A DNA stretch of 64,000 bases from Tolumonas lignilytica (GTDB lineage Bacteria > Pseudomonadota > Gammaproteobacteria > Enterobacterales > Aeromonadaceae): the NCBI RefSeq assembly GCF_000527035.1, contig NZ_AZUK01000001.1:1-64000 (forward strand), in the 5' to 3' direction. Every line of letters starts with the position of its first letter. Positions within the stretch are counted from its first letter, which is position 1. The notes under the pieces are model-generated. The model made no database searches. It saw nothing but the letters and a program-made list of their open reading frames with translations, and was not told where the DNA came from. The translations under genes and the position numbers were made by a program. This document shows positions 6,571 to 16,340 of the stretch, one piece after another.

Positions 6571-7401
6571 TTAATCTTGTAATTTGATACCGTTTTCTTC
6601 AATAGTGATGAGCCCCTGTTTGTATAGGCCACCAATCGCTTTTTTGAAGGTGCCTTTACTCATGCTGAACTGAGAATATATTAATTCTGGCGAGCTTTTA
6701 TCGCTGACGGCGAGATAGCCTCCGGATTTTTTTAAGCGGGCGAGAATTTTCTCACTTGCTTCATCTTTACGGGCCAGACCTGGTTTGTTGAGTGTAATAT
6801 CCAGTTTGCCATCATCGTGAATTTTCTTGATATAGCCTTTGGTTCGTTGCCCAATTTTGATATTGGCAAATATTTCATTGCGGAAAATGAGACCCCAGAA
6901 TTTATTTTCTACAATCACTTTATAGCCAAGATCTGTTTGTTCACAAATTAAAAGATCAACTTCCTGCCATGGTTCATAGCGAGGCATCTCGATGCTCAGA
7001 TAATGATCCAAACGGCTGGTTGCGACAGTTCTGCTTTCGCGATCGAGGTAGATATAAACGACATATGTATGGCCTGTCTGCATCGGTTTTGCCTGCTCTC
7101 TGGCCGGAACAAACAGATCTTTTTTTAATCCCCAGTCCAGAAATGCGCCGATTCGACTGGCTGAAATGACTTTTAAACCTTCAAATTCGCCTACCTGAGC
7201 CCGTGGTTTTTCAATACTGACTTGCAGTGTTCCATCACCATCTAGAAACAGGAAAACAAGAAGTGTTTGCCCAACAGTACAGCCTGCTGGAAGTTGGCTT
7301 TGGGGGAGAAAAGCTGTCCCTAAGTCATCTGCATCCAACCAAGCGCCTTTTTCGTTGATTTCTTTTATGTGTAAGGTATTCATACGGCCAAGTTGGATCA
7401 T
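6571..7401 (-). CDS. CvfB/YitL-type S1 RNA-binding protein
   Basis: A 276-aa protein of the CvfB family: several S1-like OB folds (an N-terminal one with GAWLDADDLG, a second with GAFLDWGLKKDLFVP, a third with GQRTKGYIKKIHDDGKLDI) followed by a C-terminal winged helix (SPELIYSQFSMSKGTFKKAIGGLYKQG). CvfB proteins bind RNA through the S1 domains; in staphylococci they affect virulence gene regulation. Length is normal (about 280-300). The start MIQLG matches the family's usual beginning, though the Shine-Dalgarno is poor and a second Met follows six residues later. Stand-alone transcription unit. Confidence 0.85.
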   Translation of the reverse strand: MIQLGRMNTLHIKEINEKGAWLDADDLGTAFLPQSQLPAGCTVGQTLLVFLFLDGDGTLQVSIEKPRAQVGEFEGLKVISASRIGAFLDWGLKKDLFVPAREQAKPMQTGHTYVVYIYLDRESRTVATSRLDHYLSIEMPRYEPWQEVDLLICEQTDLGYKVIVENKFWGLIFRNEIFANIKIGQRTKGYIKKIHDDGKLDITLNKPGLARKDEASEKILARLKKSGGYLAVSDKSSPELIYSQFSMSKGTFKKAIGGLYKQGLITIEENGIKLQD

Positions 7402-7559
7402 GGGTTTCAGTCTCTATGATAAATAACGAATAAATATGTTCACATGATATCACTTTCTGATGAAGGTCTGAGAATTTTGCCGTTGGGTGAATATTATCGA
7501 TTAAACTTTATATAGGTTTTCGCATGTAGCCATTGGATGGGTGAGTAAAGAAGGTTGAT

Positions 7560-9164
7560 ATGAAATGGAATAGTTACATATGCCTGTTACTCATATTTGC
7601 GTTTCTGGATCCGCTCAGCGTCTATGCGTATACAGGGTTAATTCCTGACCGGATAGAACTGAGTTCACAGACAATTGGTGCAACATTAATTTTTGCTCTC
7701 GTCCTTATTATTTATCTGTCGTATCAAATTTATCGGCTAAAAACTCGGCTGCACACCAGTCTATTGCACGAAGATCGCTTACGCACGCTTTACACCGCAA
7801 TAAATCAAAGCCCGGCTTCCGTTGTCATTGCAGGGCTTGATGCCAATATTCGGTATGTTAATCCGCGCTTTACCGAAGTAACGGGGTATTCATTACAAGA
7901 AGTGATGGGGCTTAATCCCAATATTCTTCATTCTGGATTAACAAGCACTGATGTATATGAAGAGATGTGGCAAACACTACAGAGTGGACGGGATTGGTCA
8001 GGTGAGTTCATTAATCGTAAGAAAAATGGCGAAATATATTGGGAGCAGGCACATATTTCTCCAGTTTTTAACGCGGAAGGGCAAGTTATTCAATATGTTG
8101 CCGTAAAATTGGATATTACAGAGCGTATTCACAGGGAGCGCTACCAAAAAGCACATAATCGGGTGTTGGAATTGCTTTCGAAAGGCGCGCCGTTGAACGA
8201 AATATTACTGGCTATCGTGGCTGGCGTGGAAGCTGAAAACCCGGAGATGATGTGTTCAATCTTATTGCTGGATAAGGCTGGAAAGCATCTCTTAACGGGC
8301 GCAGCGCCCAGTCTTCCCGATTTTTATAATCAGGCGATTAATGGCGTAGAAATTGGGGAAGGGCGCGGTTCTTGCGGAACGGCAGCTTTTACTGGGAAAC
8401 GAGTTATTGTTGATGATATTGCCACGCATCCCTATTGGGTGCCTTATCTGGAGCTTGCTACGCAGGCACATTTAGGCGCCTGCTGGTCTGAGCCTATCTA
8501 TGGTTCAACTAACAAAGTGCTGGGAACATTTGCCATTTATCACAAAGAGAAACATTCACCACAAGAAAAGGACATTAAGCTCATTGAAGCATCGGCTAAT
8601 CTGGCCGCCATTGCGATTGAACGTTATCTCGCCACTGAAGCATTACGGTTAAGTGAAGAAAAACATCGGCTCTTAGCTCATTATGACTCGCTGACAGGGT
8701 TGCCAACACGGGTATTATTTTCTGACCGACTGAAACAGGCGATACGCTCGGCAAAACGTGGTGGCAAGAAATTTGCGCTGATGTTTATTGATTTAGATAA
8801 CTTCAAACCGGTGAATGATTCCTTCGGACATGAAATTGGTGATCTGCTGTTAAAAGAAGTCGCAGATCGGATGGTTCATTGTTTGCGGGATTCAGACACG
8901 GTCTGTCGAATTGGTGGGGATGAGTTTGTCATTTTATTAGACGATGTCTCTTACGCCGTGAATGCAGTAGGTGCTGCAGAAAAAATTTTGATGTCATTGA
9001 GTCAACCGTTTGAGTTGGCTGATACACAAATCAATATTTCCGGCAGTATTGGTATTGCTTTATATCCTGATCATGGCACGGATGAACGTACACTCACTAA
9101 AAATGCCGATGCAGCTATGTATCAAGCAAAAGAAAATGGTAAAAATCAAATACAAGTGTTTTAA
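7560..9164 (+). CDS. membrane PAS-GAF diguanylate cyclase
   Basis: A 534-aa protein making c-di-GMP from two GTP. Order: signal-like hydrophobic segment (about 5-22), transmembrane helix (about 38-57), PAS (about 73-190, with GYSLQEVMG), GAF (about 205-350), GGDEF (about 370-530). The active-site loop reads RIGGDEF, and the inhibitory I-site RxxD is present five residues earlier (RDSD), so activity is probably product-inhibited. The protein ends soon after the GGDEF domain with no EAL domain. The PAS and GAF sensors suggest a cytosolic small-molecule or redox input. The start is preceded by GAAGGT. yaeQ follows 35 bp downstream and may be co-transcribed. Confidence 0.92.
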   Translation: MKWNSYICLLLIFAFLDPLSVYAYTGLIPDRIELSSQTIGATLIFALVLIIYLSYQIYRLKTRLHTSLLHEDRLRTLYTAINQSPASVVIAGLDANIRYVNPRFTEVTGYSLQEVMGLNPNILHSGLTSTDVYEEMWQTLQSGRDWSGEFINRKKNGEIYWEQAHISPVFNAEGQVIQYVAVKLDITERIHRERYQKAHNRVLELLSKGAPLNEILLAIVAGVEAENPEMMCSILLLDKAGKHLLTGAAPSLPDFYNQAINGVEIGEGRGSCGTAAFTGKRVIVDDIATHPYWVPYLELATQAHLGACWSEPIYGSTNKVLGTFAIYHKEKHSPQEKDIKLIEASANLAAIAIERYLATEALRLSEEKHRLLAHYDSLTGLPTRVLFSDRLKQAIRSAKRGGKKFALMFIDLDNFKPVNDSFGHEIGDLLLKEVADRMVHCLRDSDTVCRIGGDEFVILLDDVSYAVNAVGAAEKILMSLSQPFELADTQINISGSIGIALYPDHGTDERTLTKNADAAMYQAKENGKNQIQVF

Positions 9165-9199
9165 ACTAGCGGCTTTCATATTGTGGAATAGGGTATCTC

Positions 9200-9748
9200 A
9201 TGGCGCTGAAAGCCACTATCTTCAAGGCCGTATTGAATATTGCCGATATTGACCGAGGGATTTATCTCGACGCAAACCTGACATTGGCGCGACATCCGTC
9301 AGAAACAGACCAGCGCCTGATTGTCCGGTTATTGGCCTGGGCACTGAATGCTGACGACGCGCTGACTTTTACTAAAGGATTGTGCGCCGATGATGAGCCG
9401 GAATTGTGGTTGAAGAATTTACATGGCGGAATCGAACACTGGATCGAAGTCGGTTTACCCGATGAACGTCGTCTAAAAAAAGCCTGCAACCGTTCAGAGT
9501 TAGTGACGCTTTATACCTATGCCGGGCGTAATGTTGATCTTTGGTGGCAACCAAACGCCGCTTTGCTAAACAAACATGACAATTTGCGTATTATTGACTT
9601 GCCTGAAGAGGAATTGATCCCCGTGGTGGCATTGGCTGAACGAAATATGCAGTGGCAAGTGACCATCAGCGAAGGACAGATCTTTATCACCGCAGGTGAA
9701 ACAAATCTGACGATCACACCTAAAGTCAGAAAAGAATGGGTGCAATAA
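9200..9748 (+). CDS. yaeQ: YaeQ family protein
   Basis: A 182-aa protein matching YaeQ throughout (MALKATIFKAVLNIADID at the start and ERNMQWQVTISEGQIFIT near the end), the usual length. YaeQ has a PD-(D/E)XK nuclease-like fold; D, E and K residues around DDEPELWLK could be the active-site remnants. Its biological role is not established. It follows the diguanylate cyclase on the same strand, and the next gene is convergent. Confidence 0.93.
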   Translation: MALKATIFKAVLNIADIDRGIYLDANLTLARHPSETDQRLIVRLLAWALNADDALTFTKGLCADDEPELWLKNLHGGIEHWIEVGLPDERRLKKACNRSELVTLYTYAGRNVDLWWQPNAALLNKHDNLRIIDLPEEELIPVVALAERNMQWQVTISEGQIFITAGETNLTITPKVRKEWVQ

Positions 9749-9765
9749 GCACCCACTTGATCTAT

Positions 9766-10755
9766 TTAAATCTTTTTATCAGCATCAAAAACTAATCCTA
9801 TTTGCTGACGGATCGTCTGCATAATGTCAGCTACGCGTAAAGCCAAGGTGTAGTTATTCAGGGCGGATTCTGTTTTCCCTTGTTGGATGGTGCTGATAAA
9901 TTCGGCCAACTCATATTGCATCGGTGAGGATGATTGAAACTCGGTGATATCTTCCTCCCGACCATCTCTGTAGACAATTTTGACGCTATTTTGCTGAGAG
10001 ATATGTTCGATCAGAATAGAACCTTCTTCACCCTGAATTTCTGATGGCGTTTTCATGTCGCTGATTTTGGAATAAGAAACCGTAGCCACCAGATCGGGAT
10101 ATGAAAGTAATGCGGAACCCATACCGTCTACGCCAGTGTGTAACATTACTGCACTGGCTTTGATGTCATTTGGCATGCCAAACAAATCAATGACGGGATA
10201 AAGTGCATAAACACCAAGGTCCATCAATGCGCCATTTGATAATTCAGGGCGGAACGCATTCATAATTTCACCCGCCTTAAATTTGTCATAACGGGATGAG
10301 TACTGACAATAATGGCTTTGCACGTAGTGGATCTTACCTATTTTATGCAGATGCTTTTTCAGTGATAGGTAATTAGGCAATGTTGGCGTTTTCATCGCCT
10401 CCATGAGTAATACGCCATGTTGTCGGGCGGTTGCTACCATTTTTTCTGCTTCAGGAAGATTGGAGCAAAGCGGTTTTTCACATAACACATGTTTACCATG
10501 TTGCAGGAAAAGACAAGTTTGTTCGCAATGCAACGCATTGGGGCTGGCAATATAAACGGCGTCAATTTCCGGTGATTTTGCCATTAACTCTAAATCGTCG
10601 AAGGTATAAGTAGCACCATATTTTTCCGCAAAAAGCTGCGCTTTCTCCATGGTTCGGGAATATACCGTCGTGAGTTGAAACCCAGTCGTATTCTGTGCAG
10701 CAGTAAGAAAGGATTCTGTGATGGTATTGGTACCGATGATGCCGAATCTGATCAT
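9766..10755 (-). CDS. Gfo/Idh/MocA family NAD(P)-dependent oxidoreductase
   Basis: A 329-aa protein with an N-terminal Rossmann fold (RFGIIGTNTITESF) and the family's CEKPL motif near residue 95, whose lysine takes part in hydride transfer. The C-terminal alpha/beta domain carries GALMDLGVYALYPV, the usual substrate-domain motif. Members oxidise or reduce sugars, polyols or related compounds; the substrate here cannot be assigned. It is a single gene, convergent with yaeQ and divergent from the AsmA-family gene. Length is normal. Confidence 0.9.
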   Translation of the reverse strand: MIRFGIIGTNTITESFLTAAQNTTGFQLTTVYSRTMEKAQLFAEKYGATYTFDDLELMAKSPEIDAVYIASPNALHCEQTCLFLQHGKHVLCEKPLCSNLPEAEKMVATARQHGVLLMEAMKTPTLPNYLSLKKHLHKIGKIHYVQSHYCQYSSRYDKFKAGEIMNAFRPELSNGALMDLGVYALYPVIDLFGMPNDIKASAVMLHTGVDGMGSALLSYPDLVATVSYSKISDMKTPSEIQGEEGSILIEHISQQNSVKIVYRDGREEDITEFQSSSPMQYELAEFISTIQQGKTESALNNYTLALRVADIMQTIRQQIGLVFDADKKI

Positions 10756-10953
10756 GAAGTTGTGTCCTGCGGAATAATTGCCGGGAAGTGTACGTTTTTA
10801 CTGGCGATTTAGGTGATGCAAATCAATACTGTAAGTGAATAACGCATACAACGCCATCTGCTTTTCTGCGGCTTTTTGATGTTCGTTCAGCCTTACTGTC
10901 GCTGTTTTAAGGAAACCACAGATGCAGATGCGGCACATAAAGGAGCGGGCGGT

Positions 10954-13158
10954 ATGGATAAAATCACCAAATATTCTCTTTATTCGATTGGCACCATTGC
11001 AGTTATAGTGGCGGGCGCGGCGGTTTATGTCTCTTCGGTGTTTGATGCAAACACCCTTAAGCCGAAAATTGAGACATTGGTTAAGACAGAAAAGCAGCGG
11101 ACCCTGAAATTTAATGGGCCGCTAAGTTTAACGTTGTTTCCAAAGCCGGGCATCGTGCTCTCTGATGTCAGTTTATCTGAGCAAAATTCGGATCAATTGT
11201 TTGCGCATGTGGCTAATGCCAAGGTTGTGATGCAGTTCTGGCCACTGTTATCGAAAAAAATAGTCATTGACCAAGTTGCTATCGACGGCGCCTCGATCAA
11301 TCTGCTCAAGGATAAGACCGGGCAATATAATTTTGCCAACTTGCTCGCCACAAACAATGCGGTTCCTGTCGAAAATCATCAACCCGTTACCCCTGTAGTC
11401 AATTCATCTGCAGCCGGTGATGCAGTGGCTCCCAGCTTTAAACTTTCGCATTTCAGTCTCGCTAAGAGTGATATTAAATATCAGGATGTAAAATCAGGTC
11501 AGCAATTTGCGCTGAAAGATTTATCGCTGTTTGGTGATTCGCTTACGGCTAATGGCGGAGAACATATTGATTTCAGTTCCCGATTACAAAGTGTATCGCC
11601 AGCTTTAGACGTGCATATAGTGACCAAGCTGGATCGGGTTAATTTCGATCAAAAATCAGGGGGGGTAAAACTTGAAGGTTTACAGTATGCCATCGACGGG
11701 AAAGCCAATAGTGATACTTTAAAATTAACACTCAGTGCACCCAAGCTGAACATTGCTGGGAATAAATCTGACGCGGATATGTTGCTGTTATCTGCGCAAC
11801 TTGATGGTCCAACTCATAAAGCGGATGCGTCTTTGAAATTGGATGGTATTTCTGGCGATAATCAGCAAATCAGTGTCAAAACACTGAAGCTGGATCTAGC
11901 TGCCAACCAAGGTAATCAGTCAGTGAAACTGACCGCATCCAGCCCGGTAACTTATAGTTTGGCGGCACAAAATATTAATTTGCCGCAACTGACTATTCAC
12001 AGTGATGTTTCAGCCGGTGATGTAAAGTCAACACCGATTGAGCTGAACGGAAAACTGGCCGCTGCACTCAATGCACAGCAAATCAGTACCGCAATGAAGG
12101 GCACTATCGATCATAACCCACTGGATTTTGATGCCAATATAAAAGGGTTTGCAAATCCTGCGGTTCATTTCAATGTTAATGCGCAATCACTGGATCTGAA
12201 TCGCTATATCACGCCCAATCAGAAATCTTCTGGCAATGAACAAGGCACCAATAATTCAGCCAATTCAGCATCTTCCTCAAAGATCGATCTATCAGGGCTT
12301 AATGCTTTAAATCTGGACGGGAAGGTCACTCTGGGGCAATTGAAATATGCAGCGATGGACGCCAGCGACATCCGATTAGCGATGAATGCGCAAAAAGGGT
12401 TAATTTCGGTACAGGAATTAAGCCTGAAAGCGTTTGGTGGAACGATAACGGCAACAGGAACCGCGACAGCAACATCCAACCCTAAGTTTACGGTTAAACC
12501 GGCGATATCTGGTGTCGATATCTATGCGCTACTGAAGCAATTTGCTGGTTTTGAAAAGATAGAAGGAAAGGCGACGGTTAACGGCAGCCTTGTTACTCAA
12601 GGGGCTGATACCACTGCACTGAAAAATAACCTGAACGGTAATATGAATATCAGGGTTAATGATGGTGCCTGGCGAGGGATCAATATTGCTAAAACGATTC
12701 GTGATGCTAAAGCTGCATTGTCAGGTATGAGTGGGGGTGAACAAGCAATAGCGGCGAATAATGTAGAGAAGACAGACTTTACTGAATTAACAGCTTCCAT
12801 TTTATTCAATCAGGGTATTGCAACGAATAAAGACCTTGCTATGAAATCACCGTTGCTGCGGGTAAGTGGTGACGGTGAGGTTAATTTGAGAACAGACACA
12901 ATCGATTATTTATTGAAAGCGGCGCTGGTTGATAGCATCAAAGGGCAAACAGGTGCTGAGCGATCTCAGTTAAGCGGCGTCACGGTACCAATCCGCATTA
13001 AAGGGCCTGTCGCCACACCCAAATATTCACTCGATTTAACGGCGTCACTTAAAGACAACGCCAATGCGAAGCTGAATGAAAAGAAACAAGAGCTTCAGCA
13101 AAAATTGGAACAAAAGGCTGGTGGGGCATTGTCTCAGGGGCTGAAAAAGTTGTTCTAA
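10954..13158 (+). CDS. AsmA-family membrane-anchored protein
   Basis: About 734 aa from the ATG at 10954, chosen because AGGAG lies eight bases upstream and because the N-terminal membrane anchor (SLYSIGTIAVIVAGAAVYV) then starts near residue 8. The rest is periplasmic, beta-rich and repetitive, with AsmA N-terminal (GPLSLTLFPKPGIVLSDVSL) and C-terminal (VTVPIRIKGPVATPKYSLD) signatures, ending in a short coiled coil. AsmA-like proteins resemble bridge-like lipid transfer proteins and influence outer-membrane lipid homeostasis. Single gene followed by the bidirectional terminator at 13190-13216. Confidence 0.9.
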   Translation: MDKITKYSLYSIGTIAVIVAGAAVYVSSVFDANTLKPKIETLVKTEKQRTLKFNGPLSLTLFPKPGIVLSDVSLSEQNSDQLFAHVANAKVVMQFWPLLSKKIVIDQVAIDGASINLLKDKTGQYNFANLLATNNAVPVENHQPVTPVVNSSAAGDAVAPSFKLSHFSLAKSDIKYQDVKSGQQFALKDLSLFGDSLTANGGEHIDFSSRLQSVSPALDVHIVTKLDRVNFDQKSGGVKLEGLQYAIDGKANSDTLKLTLSAPKLNIAGNKSDADMLLLSAQLDGPTHKADASLKLDGISGDNQQISVKTLKLDLAANQGNQSVKLTASSPVTYSLAAQNINLPQLTIHSDVSAGDVKSTPIELNGKLAAALNAQQISTAMKGTIDHNPLDFDANIKGFANPAVHFNVNAQSLDLNRYITPNQKSSGNEQGTNNSANSASSSKIDLSGLNALNLDGKVTLGQLKYAAMDASDIRLAMNAQKGLISVQELSLKAFGGTITATGTATATSNPKFTVKPAISGVDIYALLKQFAGFEKIEGKATVNGSLVTQGADTTALKNNLNGNMNIRVNDGAWRGINIAKTIRDAKAALSGMSGGEQAIAANNVEKTDFTELTASILFNQGIATNKDLAMKSPLLRVSGDGEVNLRTDTIDYLLKAALVDSIKGQTGAERSQLSGVTVPIRIKGPVATPKYSLDLTASLKDNANAKLNEKKQELQQKLEQKAGGALSQGLKKLF

Positions 13159-13189
13159 CCTCTCACTTGGTAATTGCATCAACCATATA

Positions 13190-13216
13190 AAAGAAGCCGC
13201 AATAAGCGGCTTCTTT
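13190..13216. terminator. bidirectional terminator
   Basis: AAGAAGCCGC and GCGGCTTCTT form a 10-bp stem around AATAA, with A-runs and T-runs on either side. It serves both the AsmA-family gene (plus) and the minor pilin operon (minus). Confidence 0.85.
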
Positions 13217-13232
13217 ATTCTGAATTGTCAGA

Positions 13233-15128
13233 TTACAGATAACGTGACCAGACATAACTGACATTGGGGGACGTGTTAGGAGGGGTGTTGTTATTGTTAT
13301 TGTTATTATTGTTGTTACCACCGGAGTTGACCTGTGATGGATCATAAGTCGCAGGCAAGTTGCTCAAATCAATGGTTGTGCTGCCTTTGAAAGAGGAACC
13401 GTCAGTGCTATTACTCTGATTACTGATCGTGATATAGCCGTAAACCTTGGTGCTTCCTGTGGTGGAGAGCAGATCCCCGGCCATGATATCGCCATGCACA
13501 TCATTAGATGAGCCCAGACTGATGTCACCGCCTGAAAAGACATTTGACACATACCCTCCCGCCAGCAATGCAATATTTCCAAGAGGGCTGGAGACATAAG
13601 CGCCGTTCTGACAGAAATTGGTCGGATAAAAGGTTAGGAAGTTACTATTAACGCATACACCAGAATAACCCGCATAATTAGGGGCATATAACGAAGTGCT
13701 GCCTTGTGTAGCAATATTTCCCGTCGCAATAATGGTGTTATTGTAAGTGCCATTCCCGGCTGTGACATTACCATTAAACCAAATAACCCCTGGTGCCATC
13801 ATGCTGCCATTAAGGCTCCATGTTGCGGTTTTGGTGTTGTAGTCAAAGCAACTGTTATAGTCAGAATAGCCAACGCAAACTTTTTTATAGCAAGTATTGG
13901 CATTGTAGGTTGAAGTTGAACAGAGATAGTCCTGATTGCCTTTACTACCAACAAGGAAGTAGGTGCCGTTACTGATCCCATACATATTGGAGACAGTGAC
14001 CTTGATGTTGTTTGAGGCATCTACATCAAACGCAAGATTGGCAGAGGATTTCAAGGGCCACGCATCAATCACCGTTGTTTTTATTGTTGTCGCAGTTAAT
14101 GGTGTGATCGGCACGGTTAATCCATTCACCACGGTGACATGAATATTATTATTCCAGTCGGGTTTAGTTACGGTTCCACCTATTTGCCCACTGGCAACAC
14201 TACCGTTACTGGCTTCCGTCAGGTTACCTTGGGCCATCAACAGGCTCGTGATTGAGCCGTTGCTCATCGTGACGTTACCATCTGTATATACGTTAGCGGC
14301 CTCAGCGCCGCCTCCGGTCAGGGCAACATTACCGATAGATTTTATCGTAGTGACTTTGGCACTGGAGTTCAGTGTTGTTGTGCCGTTGGTATTCACATTC
14401 ACGGCCGAAACACCACCACTCATGGTCACATTAGTTAATGAATTGATGGTTGTGTATGTTCCGCTTCCAGAGAGTGTGACATCCTTTTCGGCACTGACAG
14501 TGTTAATGTTTGACTGAGAACCCGATAAATTAACCGTACCGGTTGCATATAGCAGGCTAAAGCCACTGATGCTTCCACTGGCCGAAATATTACCATTAAC
14601 AATGAAATTCGTATTTACATTAGACCCATTGATGACGCTGATATTTCCTGACAGCGTCAAGTCACCATTGATATTGATGGTATTAATAATAGTTGGTGGA
14701 GTATTACCTGAACCACCTGTAACACAATAAACCGATTGCACCGTGGCGGTAGCATTGGCGCTGGTTCCCGTTAAATTCGCGGTTACTTGTGTACCACTGC
14801 TGCATGTTGTGGCAGTAGTTGAAACAGCGACAACAGTGCCGGTCACGCCGGAGATCCCGGTAAAGGTAATCGCGTTGCCAGCAGCAAGGGATGCAGCACC
14901 ACTACTCTTGATCTGGTAAAGATATTGGCGAAAACCTTCTGCACCGCTCCATGCGCGCATTTGTGCCTGTGTGAGGGCATGCGAGGCAATGGCGCTATCC
15001 TGATCGCTACGGGAATAGTGCATGGCTCCCATGACAATGCCCAGCAGAGAAACACCGATGATTAGCGTAAACAGGATAGCGGCAATTCCTTTTTGCTGAT
15101 GCATTGAATTGCTACGATACATATGCAT
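13233..15128 (-). CDS. large PilX-like minor pilin with repetitive beta-rich domain
   Basis: A 631-aa protein, three to four times the length of ordinary PilX. The N-terminus is prepilin-like: a short basic leader ending QQKG, then a hydrophobic helix from IAAILF to about residue 38. Unlike major pilins it lacks Glu5, as do PilX/GspK-type proteins. Residues ~150-330 are Asn/Ser/Thr/Gly-rich repeats of short strands (GNVTLSG, GNISASG type) that look like a right-handed beta-helix. The C-terminal part has about eight cysteines and ends with ten consecutive Asn codons (13287-13316). It is the last gene of the minor-pilin operon, a position often taken by PilX/PilY1. It could be the pilus-tip adhesin (inference). 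Confidence 0.75.
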   Translation of the reverse strand: MHMYRSNSMHQQKGIAAILFTLIIGVSLLGIVMGAMHYSRSDQDSAIASHALTQAQMRAWSGAEGFRQYLYQIKSSGAASLAAGNAITFTGISGVTGTVVAVSTTATTCSSGTQVTANLTGTSANATATVQSVYCVTGGSGNTPPTIINTININGDLTLSGNISVINGSNVNTNFIVNGNISASGSISGFSLLYATGTVNLSGSQSNINTVSAEKDVTLSGSGTYTTINSLTNVTMSGGVSAVNVNTNGTTTLNSSAKVTTIKSIGNVALTGGGAEAANVYTDGNVTMSNGSITSLLMAQGNLTEASNGSVASGQIGGTVTKPDWNNNIHVTVVNGLTVPITPLTATTIKTTVIDAWPLKSSANLAFDVDASNNIKVTVSNMYGISNGTYFLVGSKGNQDYLCSTSTYNANTCYKKVCVGYSDYNSCFDYNTKTATWSLNGSMMAPGVIWFNGNVTAGNGTYNNTIIATGNIATQGSTSLYAPNYAGYSGVCVNSNFLTFYPTNFCQNGAYVSSPLGNIALLAGGYVSNVFSGGDISLGSSNDVHGDIMAGDLLSTTGSTKVYGYITISNQSNSTDGSSFKGSTTIDLSNLPATYDPSQVNSGGNNNNNNNNNNTPPNTSPNVSYVWSRYL

Positions 15129-15131
15129 TTC

Positions 15132-15902
15132 TCACGAAGTAAAGTTGATTAAACAAGACAACCAGGGCGTGCTGCCAGACAGTGTGCTCCAGTTGAATTG
15201 CAGTTTTAGCCCGGCTGTACTCGCTGACGGTGTGTTTATTCCTGCATCATCAGAAATTGCAGTCGACAAGGCCGTTGACGCAATTTCTGCACCGAACGGG
15301 GAACATTTTGCAGTATCCAGGAAGGCGGTAAACGTTAACGCGGTTGCCAATGTATTAGGCGATACAATGCGGGTAACCGTCCAGATTTGAGAAGCCCATT
15401 GCGTATAAACCGGATGACAGGAAGTGGTCGACGTCAGGAAATAAATTGCCTTGGTTGTTTGGTCTGATAAAAGCCCCTGACAACCCCAGCTAGCATCTAG
15501 TGTTTTATTGATTTCCCAGAATATGGCATTTCCACTCACGCTACTGGCGGCAATACTCTGCAACGAACCCGCAGTTGTTAATTGGGCGTTACCACTGACA
15601 GTATTGAGTGCAGCCCCCGTCAGTAGAATAAATTGCCTGTTTGTCGCAGGTGAGGTGACCCCGAAACCGGCTCCCTGAACCAAATTTTGTATGGTCAAAA
15701 GCCCAGTAGCAAGCTGACGATCCTGTGCAGCGCGTTGTTGTATACCTGAGTTTGTATCAAACAAATTATGTATGACAACCCGATAGAGTGACATGATTGA
15801 AATGGTCGCAAACATGGCTACGGTCATGCCTATCATGATACTGATCAAACTGTATCCTTGTTGTCTTTGCCGGATCCGGATCATCTTTCCCTCTATATTC
15901 AT
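15132..15902 (-). CDS. PilW-like minor pilin
   Basis: A 256-aa protein with a prepilin signal: RQRQQG then YSLISIMIGMTVAMF, cleaved after the Gly by prepilin peptidase. Position +5 is Ser rather than Glu, as in some pseudopilins. PilW-family proteins prime type IV pilus assembly as part of the tip complex. Situated between pilV-like and the large PilX-like gene with a 6-bp gap and a 3-bp gap, so co-translated. Length is normal for PilW. Confidence 0.82.
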   Translation of the reverse strand: MNIEGKMIRIRQRQQGYSLISIMIGMTVAMFATISIMSLYRVVIHNLFDTNSGIQQRAAQDRQLATGLLTIQNLVQGAGFGVTSPATNRQFILLTGAALNTVSGNAQLTTAGSLQSIAASSVSGNAIFWEINKTLDASWGCQGLLSDQTTKAIYFLTSTTSCHPVYTQWASQIWTVTRIVSPNTLATALTFTAFLDTAKCSPFGAEIASTALSTAISDDAGINTPSASTAGLKLQFNWSTLSGSTPWLSCLINFTS

Positions 15903-15908
15903 CGCGGT

Positions 15909-16340
15909 TCAGTTTTGTAACAGTAATGAACTAGCGCCTAACCGACTGTCAGTTACTGAATAACTGACGGAAGGAAGCAGAACGGTTTTGGTTGTTGCAC
16001 TGACGGTGACGCTCAATTGTGTCAAAGTACATGAACGAGTTAATGTACTTTGTGCACTGCTGTTGGCCGTAGAGAGTTTAATTGTGGTATTGGTCGATGA
16101 GTTGGTCGTTGTGCAGTTACTGTTCATCCCGGAACTTTGCACTTCGCCTCTGATTTCATTCAACGCAGAGATCTGAGCATTTAATTTGCCTTGCTGTAAC
16201 GTCCCTTTGGCCAAGTTATAGGTAATGGCTAGCCCCACAATAGTCATGAGCAAAATGGCAATGAGTGCTTCCAACAAAGAGGTGCCATGCTGTCGGCTGA
16301 ATGGCTGATAGCCGCATTTATTCAAGGTAGCCGGTCGCAT
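15909..16340 (-). CDS. PilV-like minor pilin
   Basis: A 143-aa prepilin with a basic leader ending RQHG and mature start TSLLEALIAILLMTIVG, including the conserved Glu5. The remainder is Ser/Thr-rich with two cysteines that probably form the usual C-terminal disulfide. It overlaps the FimT-like gene by 23 bp and is followed closely by the PilW-like gene. Confidence 0.82.
   Translation of the reverse strand: MRPATLNKCGYQPFSRQHGTSLLEALIAILLMTIVGLAITYNLAKGTLQQGKLNAQISALNEIRGEVQSSGMNSNCTTTNSSTNTTIKLSTANSSAQSTLTRSCTLTQLSVTVSATTKTVLLPSVSYSVTDSRLGASSLLLQN

Noticed and set aside
6438-6635. 65-codon minus-strand frame at the array boundary
   Set aside because: Overlaps the CvfB-like gene end and the terminator hairpin; no similarity to an integrase fragment.
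13287-13316. Poly-Asn codon run as a phase-variable microsatellite
   Set aside because: Repeat unit is three bases, with mixed AAC/AAT codons, so slippage would not shift the frame.
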